51,015 nt of DNA from an uncultured Oscillibacter sp. (GTDB lineage: Bacteria > Bacillota > Clostridia > Oscillospirales > Oscillospiraceae), in NCBI GenBank assembly GCA_900544615.1, contig UQVS01000019.1, positions 1-51,015 of the forward strand, written 5' to 3'. The stretch's first letter is position 1. Every line of letters starts with the position of its first letter. Shown one piece after another: positions 6,874 to 13,961 of the stretch. Made by a program: the position numbers and the translations under genes. The notes below the pieces were generated by a model. The model had not been told where the DNA came from and ran no database searches. It saw only the letters and a program-made list of their open reading frames with translations.

Positions 6874-7629
6874 ATGGAACCGATTTTGGAAGCAAAGCAA
6901 CTGAACCTGTGGTATGGCCCCAACCATGCCCTTCACGATGTGTCTATCGCCATCCCGGCCCATGAGATCACGGCCTTTATCGGCCCCTCCGGTTGCGGCA
7001 AGTCCACCTTCCTGCGGACGCTGAACCGCATGAACGACCTGATCCCCGCGGTGAAGATCACCGGCGAGGTGGACTTTCACGGGCAGAATCTCTACGACAG
7101 CAAGGTGGATCCCACATGGCTCCGCAAGCGGATCGGCATGGTGTTCCAGAAGGCCAATCCCTTCCCCATGAGCATTTATGACAACGTGGCCTACGGCCCC
7201 CGGACCCACGGTATCCGCAATAAGGCGAAGCTGGACGAGATCGTGGAAAATTCCCTCCGCTCCGCCGCCATCTGGGACGAGGTGAAGGATCGCCTGAAGA
7301 AAAGCGCACTGGGACTTTCCGGCGGCCAGCAGCAGCGGCTGTGCATCGCACGGGCGCTGGCCGTGGAGCCGGAGGTGCTGCTGATGGACGAGTCCACCAG
7401 CGCACTGGACCCCATTTCCACCTCCAAGATCGAGGATCTGGCCGTAGAGCTGAAAAGCCAGTACACCGTGGTCATGGTGACCCACAATATGCAGCAGGCT
7501 GCCCGTATTTCCGACAACACCGCCTTCTTCCTGCTGGGCGAGCTGGTGGAATTCGGAAAGACGGAGCAGCTGTTCTCCACCCCTGCCGACAAGCGGACAG
7601 AGGATTACATTACAGGAAGGTTTGGTTAA
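6874..7629 (+). CDS. pstB: Phosphate ABC transporter ATPase PstB
   Basis: The 251-residue ATPase shows Walker A GPSGCGKST near residue 35, the Q loop in GMVFQKANPFPMS, the signature LSGGQQQR, and Walker B VLLMDEST, followed by the switch histidine in VTHNMQQA. This is the textbook PstB arrangement. It powers phosphate import through PstCA. The gap to phoU is only four bases. Confidence 0.97.
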   Translation: MEPILEAKQLNLWYGPNHALHDVSIAIPAHEITAFIGPSGCGKSTFLRTLNRMNDLIPAVKITGEVDFHGQNLYDSKVDPTWLRKRIGMVFQKANPFPMSIYDNVAYGPRTHGIRNKAKLDEIVENSLRSAAIWDEVKDRLKKSALGLSGGQQQRLCIARALAVEPEVLLMDESTSALDPISTSKIEDLAVELKSQYTVVMVTHNMQQAARISDNTAFFLLGELVEFGKTEQLFSTPADKRTEDYITGRFG

Positions 7630-7633
7630 CGGT

Positions 7634-8287
7634 ATGCGGAACAGATTTGACGAGCAGCTGGCACAGCTGAACCATGAGATGATCGAAATGGGCGCGCTGT
7701 GCGAGGAGGTCATCGCCCTGTCCTCACGGGCCTTGACAGAGAATAAGGCACTGGCGGCCAAGGTCAGCCCGCTGGACAGCGAGATCGACCATAAGGAGCG
7801 GGAAATCGAAAACCTGTGCCTGCGGCTGCTGCTTCAGCAGCAGCCGGTGGCACGGGATTTGCGGCAGATCTCCGCCGCATTGAAAATGATCACCGATATG
7901 GAGCGTATCGGCGATCAGGCGGAGGATATTGCGGAGATCATCGGTTTTCTCAGCGACCGGCAGGCGGAAAACAACGCGCTTTTCAGGGAAATGGCCAAGG
8001 CAGTCATACAAATGGTGACAGAAAGCGTAGACGCCTACGTAAAATGTGATATAATGTTGGCCAAAAAGGTCATTGCAACAGATGACACGGTGGATGAGCA
8101 GTTCGCGCAGGTGAAGCAGAGTCTGATCAGCCGCATCACGGAACACCCGGCGGACGGCGAATACGCGCTGGATCTGCTGATGATCGCCAAGTATTATGAG
8201 CGCATCGGCGATCATGCTACCAATATTGCCGAGTGGGTCATCTATTCTGTGACCGGCGTGCATAAGGACGAGATCACATTTACGTAA
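7634..8287 (+). CDS. phoU: Phosphate signalling protein PhoU
   Basis: The 217-residue all-helical protein carries two PhoU repeats, each with an ERIGD motif (MERIGDQAEDIA and YERIGDHATNIAEW) that binds metal clusters in the family. PhoU links PstB activity to the PhoR kinase and keeps the regulon off when phosphate is plentiful. I chose the ATG at 7634 because MRNRFDEQL is the usual family start; a TTG at 7622 in the same frame would overlap pstB and has no spaced binding site. The AGGAAGG site is 14 bases away, rather long, which fits coupling to pstB. Confidence 0.93.
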   Translation: MRNRFDEQLAQLNHEMIEMGALCEEVIALSSRALTENKALAAKVSPLDSEIDHKEREIENLCLRLLLQQQPVARDLRQISAALKMITDMERIGDQAEDIAEIIGFLSDRQAENNALFREMAKAVIQMVTESVDAYVKCDIMLAKKVIATDDTVDEQFAQVKQSLISRITEHPADGEYALDLLMIAKYYERIGDHATNIAEWVIYSVTGVHKDEITFT

Positions 8288-8301
8288 AGGATGGTGACAC
8301 C

Positions 8302-8976
8302 ATGATCTGGTGTGTGGAGGATGACGCCAGCATCCGGGAGATTGAGCTGTATGCCCTGAGTTCCACGGGCTTTGAAGCCCGCGGCTTTGAGGACGGCGCT
8401 TCTTTCTGGGCGGCGCTGCAATCGGAAAAGCCGGAGCTGGTGCTTCTGGATGTCATGCTGCCGGGGGATGACGGCGTTTCCCTGCTGAAGCGGATGAAGG
8501 CCAGTCCCGATTTCCGGGAGATTCCTGTCATCATGGCCACTGCCAAAGGCGCGGAGTATGACAAGATCCAGAGCCTGGATCTGGGAGCCGACGACTATCT
8601 GGTAAAGCCCTTCGGCGTGATGGAGATGGTGTCACGGGTGAAGGCGGTGCTGCGGCGCTGCCAGCCCAAAGCGCCGGAGCATATCCTTACCGCCGGGGGC
8701 CTTTCCGTGGATCTGGATCAGCGCACCGTCACAGCGGACGGACAGCGGATCCAGCTGACCTATAAGGAATTTGAGCTTCTGCGGCTGTTTCTGTCCCATC
8801 CCGGTATGGCGTTCCCAAGGGAGCAGCTGTTTTCACAGGTCTGGAACATGGCCTATATGGATGACAGCCGCACACTGGATATGCACATCCGCACCCTGCG
8901 GCAGAAGCTGGGGGTATATGGAAAGCAGATCGAAACCGTGCGGAATGTGGGCTACCGCTGGGAGGCTGTCCTATGA
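8302..8976 (+). CDS. phoB: Phosphate response regulator, PhoB/PhoP type
   Basis: This 224-residue OmpR-family regulator has a receiver domain (acidic pocket EDD at residues 6-8, phosphoacceptor D50 in LVLLDVMLPGDDG, lysine in DDYLVKPFG) and a C-terminal winged helix (residues about 125-224, ending RNVGYRWE). Its place directly after phoU and overlapping phoR by four bases makes it the phosphate regulator, expected to act on the repeats at 3910-3949. The first residues MIWCVEDD leave a very short N-terminus, normal for the fold. Confidence 0.92.
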   Translation: MIWCVEDDASIREIELYALSSTGFEARGFEDGASFWAALQSEKPELVLLDVMLPGDDGVSLLKRMKASPDFREIPVIMATAKGAEYDKIQSLDLGADDYLVKPFGVMEMVSRVKAVLRRCQPKAPEHILTAGGLSVDLDQRTVTADGQRIQLTYKEFELLRLFLSHPGMAFPREQLFSQVWNMAYMDDSRTLDMHIRTLRQKLGVYGKQIETVRNVGYRWEAVL

Positions 8977-10640
8977 CCGGGCGGATTTTTCGTTCCACAC
9001 TGGCGGCGTCCCTGACGGTGCTGCTGGCGTCGCTGCTGGTCATTACCGGCTGCCTGTACAGCTATTTCGGCACCGTACAGGAGCGGCAGCTCCGGGAGGA
9101 GCTGTCCTTTGCCGCTGCGGCGGTGGAGGCGGATGGCGATGATTATCTGGCCCGGCTCCGCAGCACCGCCAGCCGCCTGACATGGGTGGCGGTGGACGGC
9201 ACAGTGCTTTATGACACGCAGGCGGATGCGGCGGCCATGGAAAACCACGCTGGCCGGCAGGAGATCCGGGAGGCCCTGACCGGCGGCAGCGGCAGCAGCG
9301 TCCGCTATTCCAGCACGCTGACGGAAAAGACCGTCTATCAGGCCATGCGCCTGACGGACGGTTCGGTGCTTCGCATTTCCGGCAGCCAGAAAACCGCCTG
9401 GATGCTGGTACTGGGGATGCTCCACGCGGTGATCGTGGTGGTGCTGCTGGCGCTGGGCCTGTCGGCGCTGCTGGCGGGACAGGCGGCCAGACGGGTGGTG
9501 GAACCCCTGAACCGGCTGGATCTGGAGCATCCGCTGGACAACAATGTATATGAGGAGCTGTCCCCGCTGCTGACCCGCATCCATGCCCAGCGCCGGGAAA
9601 TCGACCGGCAGACACGGGATCTGAAGCAGCGGCAGGATGAGTTCAACCAGATCACCGACAGTATGCGGGAGGGGCTGGTGCTGCTCAACGGCAGCAATGC
9701 GATCCTGAGCATCAACCCGGCGGCACGGGCGATTTTCCACGCGGACGCGGACTGCATCGGTCGGGATTTCCTGACGGTGGAGCGGCACACGGATCTCAGC
9801 GCCGCCATCCGCAGCGCCGTGGAATCCGGCCACAGCCAGCTGCGGGCGGAGCGGAGCGGACGGATCTATCAGTTCGACCTCAGCCGTATCGACTCCGGCG
9901 GCGACGCGCTGGGCATTGTGCTGCTGGCCTTTGACGTGACGGAGCAGGCGGAGGCCGAGCGGATGCGGCGGGAGTTCACCGCCAATGTGTCCCATGAGCT
10001 GAAAACGCCGCTGCAATCCATCATCGGCAGCGCGGAGCTGCTGGAAACGGGACTTGCAAAGCCGGAGGACCGCCCCCGCTTCCTGAGCCGGATCCATCAG
10101 GAGGCGGAACGGCTGGTGACGCTCATCAACGACATTATCCGCCTGTCCCAGCTGGACGAGGGCGGACAGCTGTCTGCGGAGCCGGTGGATCTTCAGGATC
10201 TGGCGCTGGAAACAGTCCGTTCCCTGACAGAGCTGGCGGCGGGAAGGAACGTGACGCTGACGGCGGTCGGAACGACGGCCCCCATGACCGGCGTCCGGCG
10301 GCTGCTGGCGGAAACGGTGTACAACCTCTGCGAAAATGCGGTGAAATACAATGTCTCCGGCGGCAGCGTCACCGTGGAAACCGGGGAGACGGCGCAGAAT
10401 GTAACCCTCACTGTCCGGGATACCGGCATCGGCATCCCGGTGGCAGAGCAGAGCCGGGTCTTTGAGCGGTTCTACCGGGTGGATAAGAGCCACTCCCGCG
10501 CCATCGGTGGCACGGGACTGGGCCTGTCCATTGTCAAGCACGCCGTTGCATATCACCACGGCGCCATCCATCTGGAAAGCGAGCCGGGAAAGGGGACTGT
10601 CATTACGGTGACGCTGCCCAAAGAAAGACCGGCGGACTAA
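8973..10640 (+). CDS. phoR: Phosphate sensor histidine kinase PhoR
   Basis: The 555-residue kinase has two membrane segments (about 8-30 and 148-170) around a periplasm-facing sensor stretch, a poorly conserved HAMP-like linker, a PAS domain (about 227-325), the HisKA box with H341 in SHELKTP, and an HATPase domain with N box NLCENAVKYN, G1 DTGIGIP and G2 GGTGLGLS. It phosphorylates the regulator encoded just before it; the genes overlap by ATGA. Its length and PAS domain fit Gram-positive PhoR. Confidence 0.92.
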   Translation: MTGRIFRSTLAASLTVLLASLLVITGCLYSYFGTVQERQLREELSFAAAAVEADGDDYLARLRSTASRLTWVAVDGTVLYDTQADAAAMENHAGRQEIREALTGGSGSSVRYSSTLTEKTVYQAMRLTDGSVLRISGSQKTAWMLVLGMLHAVIVVVLLALGLSALLAGQAARRVVEPLNRLDLEHPLDNNVYEELSPLLTRIHAQRREIDRQTRDLKQRQDEFNQITDSMREGLVLLNGSNAILSINPAARAIFHADADCIGRDFLTVERHTDLSAAIRSAVESGHSQLRAERSGRIYQFDLSRIDSGGDALGIVLLAFDVTEQAEAERMRREFTANVSHELKTPLQSIIGSAELLETGLAKPEDRPRFLSRIHQEAERLVTLINDIIRLSQLDEGGQLSAEPVDLQDLALETVRSLTELAAGRNVTLTAVGTTAPMTGVRRLLAETVYNLCENAVKYNVSGGSVTVETGETAQNVTLTVRDTGIGIPVAEQSRVFERFYRVDKSHSRAIGGTGLGLSIVKHAVAYHHGAIHLESEPGKGTVITVTLPKERPAD

Positions 10641-10661
10641 TAGGCGCAGCGAATATGGAAA

Positions 10662-10702
10662 CGCCCCACTTGCGGAGGCGGAAAGCCCTCCGGCAAGTGG
10701 GG
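10662..10702 (+). terminator. Hairpin after phoR
   Basis: CCCCACTTGC and GCAAGTGGGG pair across an inner GGAGG/CCTCC stem, about 20 bases after the phoR stop. It lacks a T tract of its own, but another terminator follows closely. Confidence 0.55.
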
Positions 10703-10720
10703 GGTGTGCCGCAGAAAGAA

Positions 10721-10760
10721 AAGGAACCTGTCAGCCACAGCGGCTGACAGGTTCCTTTTA
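10721..10760. terminator. Bidirectional terminator between phoR and yabR
   Basis: AAGGAACCTGTCAGCC pairs with GGCTGACAGGTTCCTT, giving a long perfect stem with TTTTAT on the plus side and an A run that gives T on the minus side. It can end both the pst operon and the minus-strand block that finishes with yabR. Confidence 0.85.
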
Positions 10761-10816
10761 TACGGCTTTTCAGGGATAGCCCGTTCCTCTGTAAAACGGA
10801 TTCACTCCGGAACGGC

Positions 10817-11290
10817 TTACCGTCTGCGGCGGCCGCCCTGCTTGCCGGAAATGTTCCGGTTCAGATCGGCCATTTTCCGCTCGGAGGAGGAGAGAAACTG
10901 CTTCAGCTTGTCCTCGAAGGCCATGTCGCCGGAAGGGGCGGTATTGGCGGCCTGCGCCTGTGCGGAGGGCCGGTGGGGGGCCGCAGCAGGCCGCGGGGCG
11001 GCGGGACGCGCAGCGGCAGGGCGGGGCTGGAAAGAACGCTGGGCGGGCCGCTCCGTCGCCGGCAGGGCCTTTTTGATGGAAAGATCCAGCTTCCCATCCT
11101 TAATGGCTAACAGCTTTACTTTAACGACCTGTCCCTCCTGAAGAAAATCATGGACGTCGTTGACATAGGTATTGGCAATCTCCGAAATATGTACAAGGCC
11201 GGATTTTCCGCCCTCCAGCGCTACAAAAGCGCCGAATTTGGTGATGCTGGTTACTTTTCCCTCTAAAATTGCGCCGACCTCGTATTCCAT
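10817..11290 (-). CDS. yabR: S1-domain RNA-binding protein, YabR-like
   Basis: The 157-residue protein starts with one complete S1 domain (residues 1-75: EVGAILEGKVTSITKFGAFVAL, HISEIANTYV, LSIKKA). A proline/alanine/arginine-rich linker of about 45 residues and a short basic tail follow. S1 proteins of this kind bind RNA or ribosomes; a precise role for YabR is not known. It follows divIC just as in the Bacillus yabM-yabR cluster, which supports the call. It is the last gene before the bidirectional terminator. Confidence 0.85.
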   Translation of the reverse strand: MEYEVGAILEGKVTSITKFGAFVALEGGKSGLVHISEIANTYVNDVHDFLQEGQVVKVKLLAIKDGKLDLSIKKALPATERPAQRSFQPRPAAARPAAPRPAAAPHRPSAQAQAANTAPSGDMAFEDKLKQFLSSSERKMADLNRNISGKQGGRRRR

Positions 11291-11348
11291 AAATGGTGTT
11301 GCTCTCCTTTTTCAAATTAAACGGCTTTCTGCCGGATATCACAGGGGA

Positions 11349-11651
11349 TCAGTTGGACTTGTCGTAAAAAACGTATTCGTCCGGGTCGGTCCAGCCCAGC
11401 TCGTCACGGGCCAGATCCTTCATTTTTTCATCCGTAGCGCCCTCTGCAATGTCTGCGCGCAGCGCATCATTGCTTTGCTTCAGCGTTTCTACCTGCTGGG
11501 CGGTGCGGTCCTTTTCTGCCTGCGCGCCGGCTACCTGGCTCCGCAGACTGTACAGCTGCCAGCCGATCGCCATCAGAATCAGCAGGATCGCGACGTGGAT
11601 CAACAGGCCGCCGGATCTTTTCTTTGCGGGTTTGCTTGCTCCCTTTGCCAT
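11349..11651 (-). CDS. divIC: Septum formation initiator DivIC/FtsB family
   Basis: The 100-residue bitopic protein has a short basic cytoplasmic start (MAKGASKPAKKRSGG), one membrane segment (about 15-33), and a coiled coil (SLRSQVAGAQAEKDRTAQQVETLKQ) ending in the family tail around ARDELGWTDPDEYVFYD. It bridges division proteins at the septum. The ATG at 11651 is chosen for its AGGAGG site 8 bases upstream; two upstream in-frame starts lack one. Notably, the upstream yabQ reading frame overlaps its first 185 bases in another frame. Confidence 0.9.
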   Translation of the reverse strand: MAKGASKPAKKRSGGLLIHVAILLILMAIGWQLYSLRSQVAGAQAEKDRTAQQVETLKQSNDALRADIAEGATDEKMKDLARDELGWTDPDEYVFYDKSN

Positions 11652-12114
11652 GCGGCCGTCCTCCTTTGTCATGGGGTTTCGGATTCGATACACTCCTTAT
11701 TGTAGCGTATTTTTCACAAAAATAAAAGAGGTTTTTCGTCTGCTTGACGATTTTTTTGCAGGTTGACCAGCCTTTCCGCACAGGCCAGACCAGCAGGTGT
11801 AAAAATTCCACGCTCCGATCCAGCCAAAAATCCCAGACGGGACGCAGAAAAGCGGAAAACAGCATGAAAAACACCACGCTGCCCCCGGCGGCCCCCAGCA
11901 GGATGAACCCCCGGAACTGTCCGTCTGCCTGCCGCAGCACGAACAGGGACAGCGCGCCGCCAGCCGTCAGGCAGTACAGCAGATCCAGCACCCCTGTGAA
12001 GCTGGGGAACCGCAGACGCACCGTCCGCAGCAGATCGTACACAACGCCGGCGGCCAGACCCAGCAAAATGGCAAGACCGAAGGAGCGGAGCTGATCCGAG
12101 ATCTGAAAGGCCAT
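11467..12114 (-). CDS. yabQ: Spore cortex protein YabQ, with a long overlap into divIC
   Basis: The first 140 residues are clearly YabQ: several hydrophobic segments (SFGLAILLGLAAGVVYDLLRT, LLYCLTAGGALSLFVL, GFILLGAAGGSVVFFMLF) and then a basic stretch. YabQ is a membrane protein needed to build the spore cortex. No stop codon follows where the family-like part ends; the frame runs on for about 65 more residues, 62 of them within divIC, with an arginine-rich shadow-like composition. A +1 shift near the A7 run at 11751-11757 would meet a TAA just before divIC. So either the tail is translated or the stop was lost. The YabQ identity itself is firm. Confidence 0.8.
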   Translation of the reverse strand: MAFQISDQLRSFGLAILLGLAAGVVYDLLRTVRLRFPSFTGVLDLLYCLTAGGALSLFVLRQADGQFRGFILLGAAGGSVVFFMLFSAFLRPVWDFWLDRSVEFLHLLVWPVRKGWSTCKKIVKQTKNLFYFCEKYATIRSVSNPKPHDKGGRPHGKGSKQTRKEKIRRPVDPRRDPADSDGDRLAAVQSAEPGSRRAGRKGPHRPAGRNAEAKQ

Positions 12115-12120
12115 AGGCGG

Positions 12121-12402
12121 CTACCCGAATAACCGGCTGAAAAAGCCGCCCTGCCGGTTGGGGGCATCCTCATAGGATATGGAGTCGATACGGCCGTCCA
12201 CAAACAGCTCCCCACCCTCCAGAGACAATTTGCCGATGTGCAGGTCTTCCCCGGTGACGATGAGCGTTCCGGCTGAAGTAGTCATAATGACGCCGCTTTC
12301 GTCAAAGCGCTCCACGTCCTCCACACCGGAGACGGTGAGATGCTCCCGGCCTGTCAGCTCCAGATGGTGGCTGGCGGCAGGCATACTGAACTCGTTGGTC
12401 AT
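12121..12402 (-). CDS. yabP: Sporulation protein YabP
   Basis: This 93-residue protein matches the YabP/YqfC family: HHLELTGREHLTVSGVEDVERFDESGVIM, then a beta-rich core ending GRIDSISYED. YabP works with YabQ in the outer spore membrane and cortex. It is complete, ends six bases ahead of yabQ, and follows rqcP as in Bacillus. Its GGGAGGGA ribosome binding site is buried in a 12-bp inverted repeat (12410-12446), which could hold translation down. Confidence 0.92.
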   Translation of the reverse strand: MTNEFSMPAASHHLELTGREHLTVSGVEDVERFDESGVIMTTSAGTLIVTGEDLHIGKLSLEGGELFVDGRIDSISYEDAPNRQGGFFSRLFG

Positions 12403-12409
12403 GGATCGA

Positions 12410-12446
12410 TCCCTCCCTGTCCACAGTGTATGCAGACAGGGAGGGA
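12410..12446 (-). promoter_or_regulatory. Hairpin covering the yabP ribosome binding site
   Basis: TCCCTCCCTGTC (12410-12421) and GACAGGGAGGGA (12435-12446) form a perfect 12-bp stem with a 13-base loop. On the minus strand the 3' arm contains the GGGAGGGA that serves yabP, 8 bases from its ATG. If formed in the message it would hide the site. Confidence 0.6.
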
Positions 12447-12457
12447 GTTAGAATCCA

Positions 12458-12697
12458 TCAGATCTGGCGGTAGAGGGCGGCGGCTTCACTCTGCCGCACC
12501 GTCTCCTGCACGGACAGCACCTCCACGGTGATGATCCGCGCACCGAAGCGCAGGGAGATCCGGTCGCCCTCCTTCACCTCATAGGAGGCGCGGGCGGGCT
12601 TATCATTGACCGTGACCAGACCGTTGTCGCAGGCTTCGTTGGCTACAGTCCGCCGCTTGATCAGGCGGGAGACCTTGAGATATTTGTCCAAGCGCAT
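12458..12697 (-). CDS. rqcP: S4-domain ribosome-associated quality control factor RqcP
   Basis: This 79-residue protein is an S4 RNA-binding domain: MRLDKYLKVSRLIKRRTVANEACDNGLVTVNDKPARASYEVKEGD, matching YabO/RqcP (Hsp15-like). It stabilises peptidyl-tRNA on 60S-equivalent 50S subunits for RqcH-driven alanine tailing of stalled chains. It lies between hup and yabP, the usual position in Firmicutes. Confidence 0.93.
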   Translation of the reverse strand: MRLDKYLKVSRLIKRRTVANEACDNGLVTVNDKPARASYEVKEGDRISLRFGARIITVEVLSVQETVRQSEAAALYRQI

Positions 12698-12709
12698 GAT
12701 GTTTCCTCT

Positions 12710-12742
12710 TTCAAAAAAATGAAAGGGGGCGTAAACGCCCCC
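12710..12742 (-). terminator. Terminator after hup
   Basis: GGGGGCG TAAA CGCCCCC (12725-12742) is followed on the minus strand by TTTCATTTTTTTGA. It lies 15 bases after the hup stop, so hup, expected to be very abundant, is largely separated from rqcP; readthrough would feed the downstream genes. Confidence 0.85.
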
Positions 12743-12756
12743 TTTTTCCAGCAGAA

Positions 12757-13032
12757 TTATTCAGCCACAGCGTCCTTCAGAGCCTTGCCGGCCTTGAACA
12801 CGGGAACCTTGGAAGCGGGGATCTCGACAACTTCCTTGGTGCGGGGATTGCGGCCGGTGCGGGCGGCGCGGTTCTTGACCTCAAAAGAGCCAAAGCCCAC
12901 CAGCTGGACCTTGTCGCCTTCCTTCAGGGCGTTGGTGATGGTGTCCAGAGTGGCGGAGACGGCGATCTCGGCGTCCTTCTTGGAAATTTCAGCGGCAGCA
13001 GCCACAGCAGCAATCAGTTCAGCTTTGTTCAT
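12757..13032 (-). CDS. hup: HU family DNA-binding protein
   Basis: The 91-residue protein is a standard HU: MNKAELIAAVAAAAEISKKDAE, GFGSFEVKNRAARTGRNPRTKEVVEIPA with the DNA-clamping arm, and FKAGKALKDAV at the end. It bends and compacts DNA as a homodimer. An AGGAGG site is 9 bases upstream. A strong terminator follows directly. Confidence 0.97.
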   Translation of the reverse strand: MNKAELIAAVAAAAEISKKDAEIAVSATLDTITNALKEGDKVQLVGFGSFEVKNRAARTGRNPRTKEVVEIPASKVPVFKAGKALKDAVAE

Positions 13033-13077
13033 GAGTGATATCCTCCTGTAATATTCATTGGTTTTACCATCTATCTC

Positions 13078-13893
13078 TTATCGCGTCAGCGATGAAGATT
13101 CGTTTTTGGCCTGTTTCCACAGGGCGATTTTTTCAGTCTCCGTATAGTCGGAAAGGGGCTTGTCCGCAGCGTCTGCCACCCGGCGGAACCGGGTCTGATA
13201 CTTGTCGCAGGCGCGGTGCAGCGCGTCCTCCGGGTCTACGCCGGACATCTGGGCGATCTTGCAGAGGACGAACAGTGCGTCGCCGATCTCCTCCCGGACG
13301 CCATGGGGACTGTCAACCGCCTCACCGGCTTCCACAGCCTGCCGCAGCTCGGCAGCTTCTTCGTCCAGCTTATCCAGCGCACCGTCTACGGAGTCCCAGT
13401 TGAAGCCCGCCTTCACGGACCGGGAGACGATTTTCTCCGCCCGCCACAGGGCAGGCAGGGTGTGGGGGACAGCTTCCACGGCGTCCGCCGGGGAGGTATA
13501 TCCCTTTTCCTGCTTCTTTTGCGCTTCCCAGCCTTCCAGCGCCTGCGCACTGTCGGTGGCCTCGGCGGTGCCGAACACATGGGCATGGCGGAACACCAGC
13601 TTCTGCGCCACGCCGTCTACCACGTCGTCCGGAGTGAAGTGCTCCTGTTCCTCCTCCATTACGGCGTGGAACACGACCTGAAGCAGCACGTCCCCCAACT
13701 CTTCCTTCATACCGGGGAGATCGTTCCGGTCAATGGCGTCCAGCGCCTCGTAGGTCTCCTCCAGAAAATTCCGGCGGATGGACTGATGGGTTTGCTCCCG
13801 GTCCCACGGACAGCCGCCGGGCGCCCGGAGCAGGTGCATGATGGTGAGAAGATCCTCCCACCCATAGCGTTCTTTCCTTTGAAAATTTACCAT
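13078..13893 (-). CDS. mazG: Nucleoside triphosphate pyrophosphohydrolase MazG
   Basis: The 271-residue protein holds two MazG domains. The first has GGCPWDREQTHQSIRRNFLEETYEALDAID with the EExxE and later ELGDVLLQVVFHA motifs that bind magnesium; the second is weaker (LDEEAAELRQAVEAG, REEIGDALFVL). It hydrolyses noncanonical or excess NTPs to NMP and pyrophosphate. Together with the upstream flippase it matches the yabM-yabN pair in Bacillus, though the SAM-methyltransferase part of YabN is absent. It lies 45 bases from hup. Confidence 0.92.
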   Translation of the reverse strand: MVNFQRKERYGWEDLLTIMHLLRAPGGCPWDREQTHQSIRRNFLEETYEALDAIDRNDLPGMKEELGDVLLQVVFHAVMEEEQEHFTPDDVVDGVAQKLVFRHAHVFGTAEATDSAQALEGWEAQKKQEKGYTSPADAVEAVPHTLPALWRAEKIVSRSVKAGFNWDSVDGALDKLDEEAAELRQAVEAGEAVDSPHGVREEIGDALFVLCKIAQMSGVDPEDALHRACDKYQTRFRRVADAADKPLSDYTETEKIALWKQAKNESSSLTR

Positions 13894-13961
13894 ATCTCTA
13901 CTGCCTTTGCAAGATATTTTAACCTGAATCCGTTGGAATTACTGGTTTTTTTATAAATACA

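Noticed and set aside
7622..7633. Earlier TTG start of phoU
   Set aside because: It would overlap pstB, lies two bases from the binding site and adds four residues not expected for the family.
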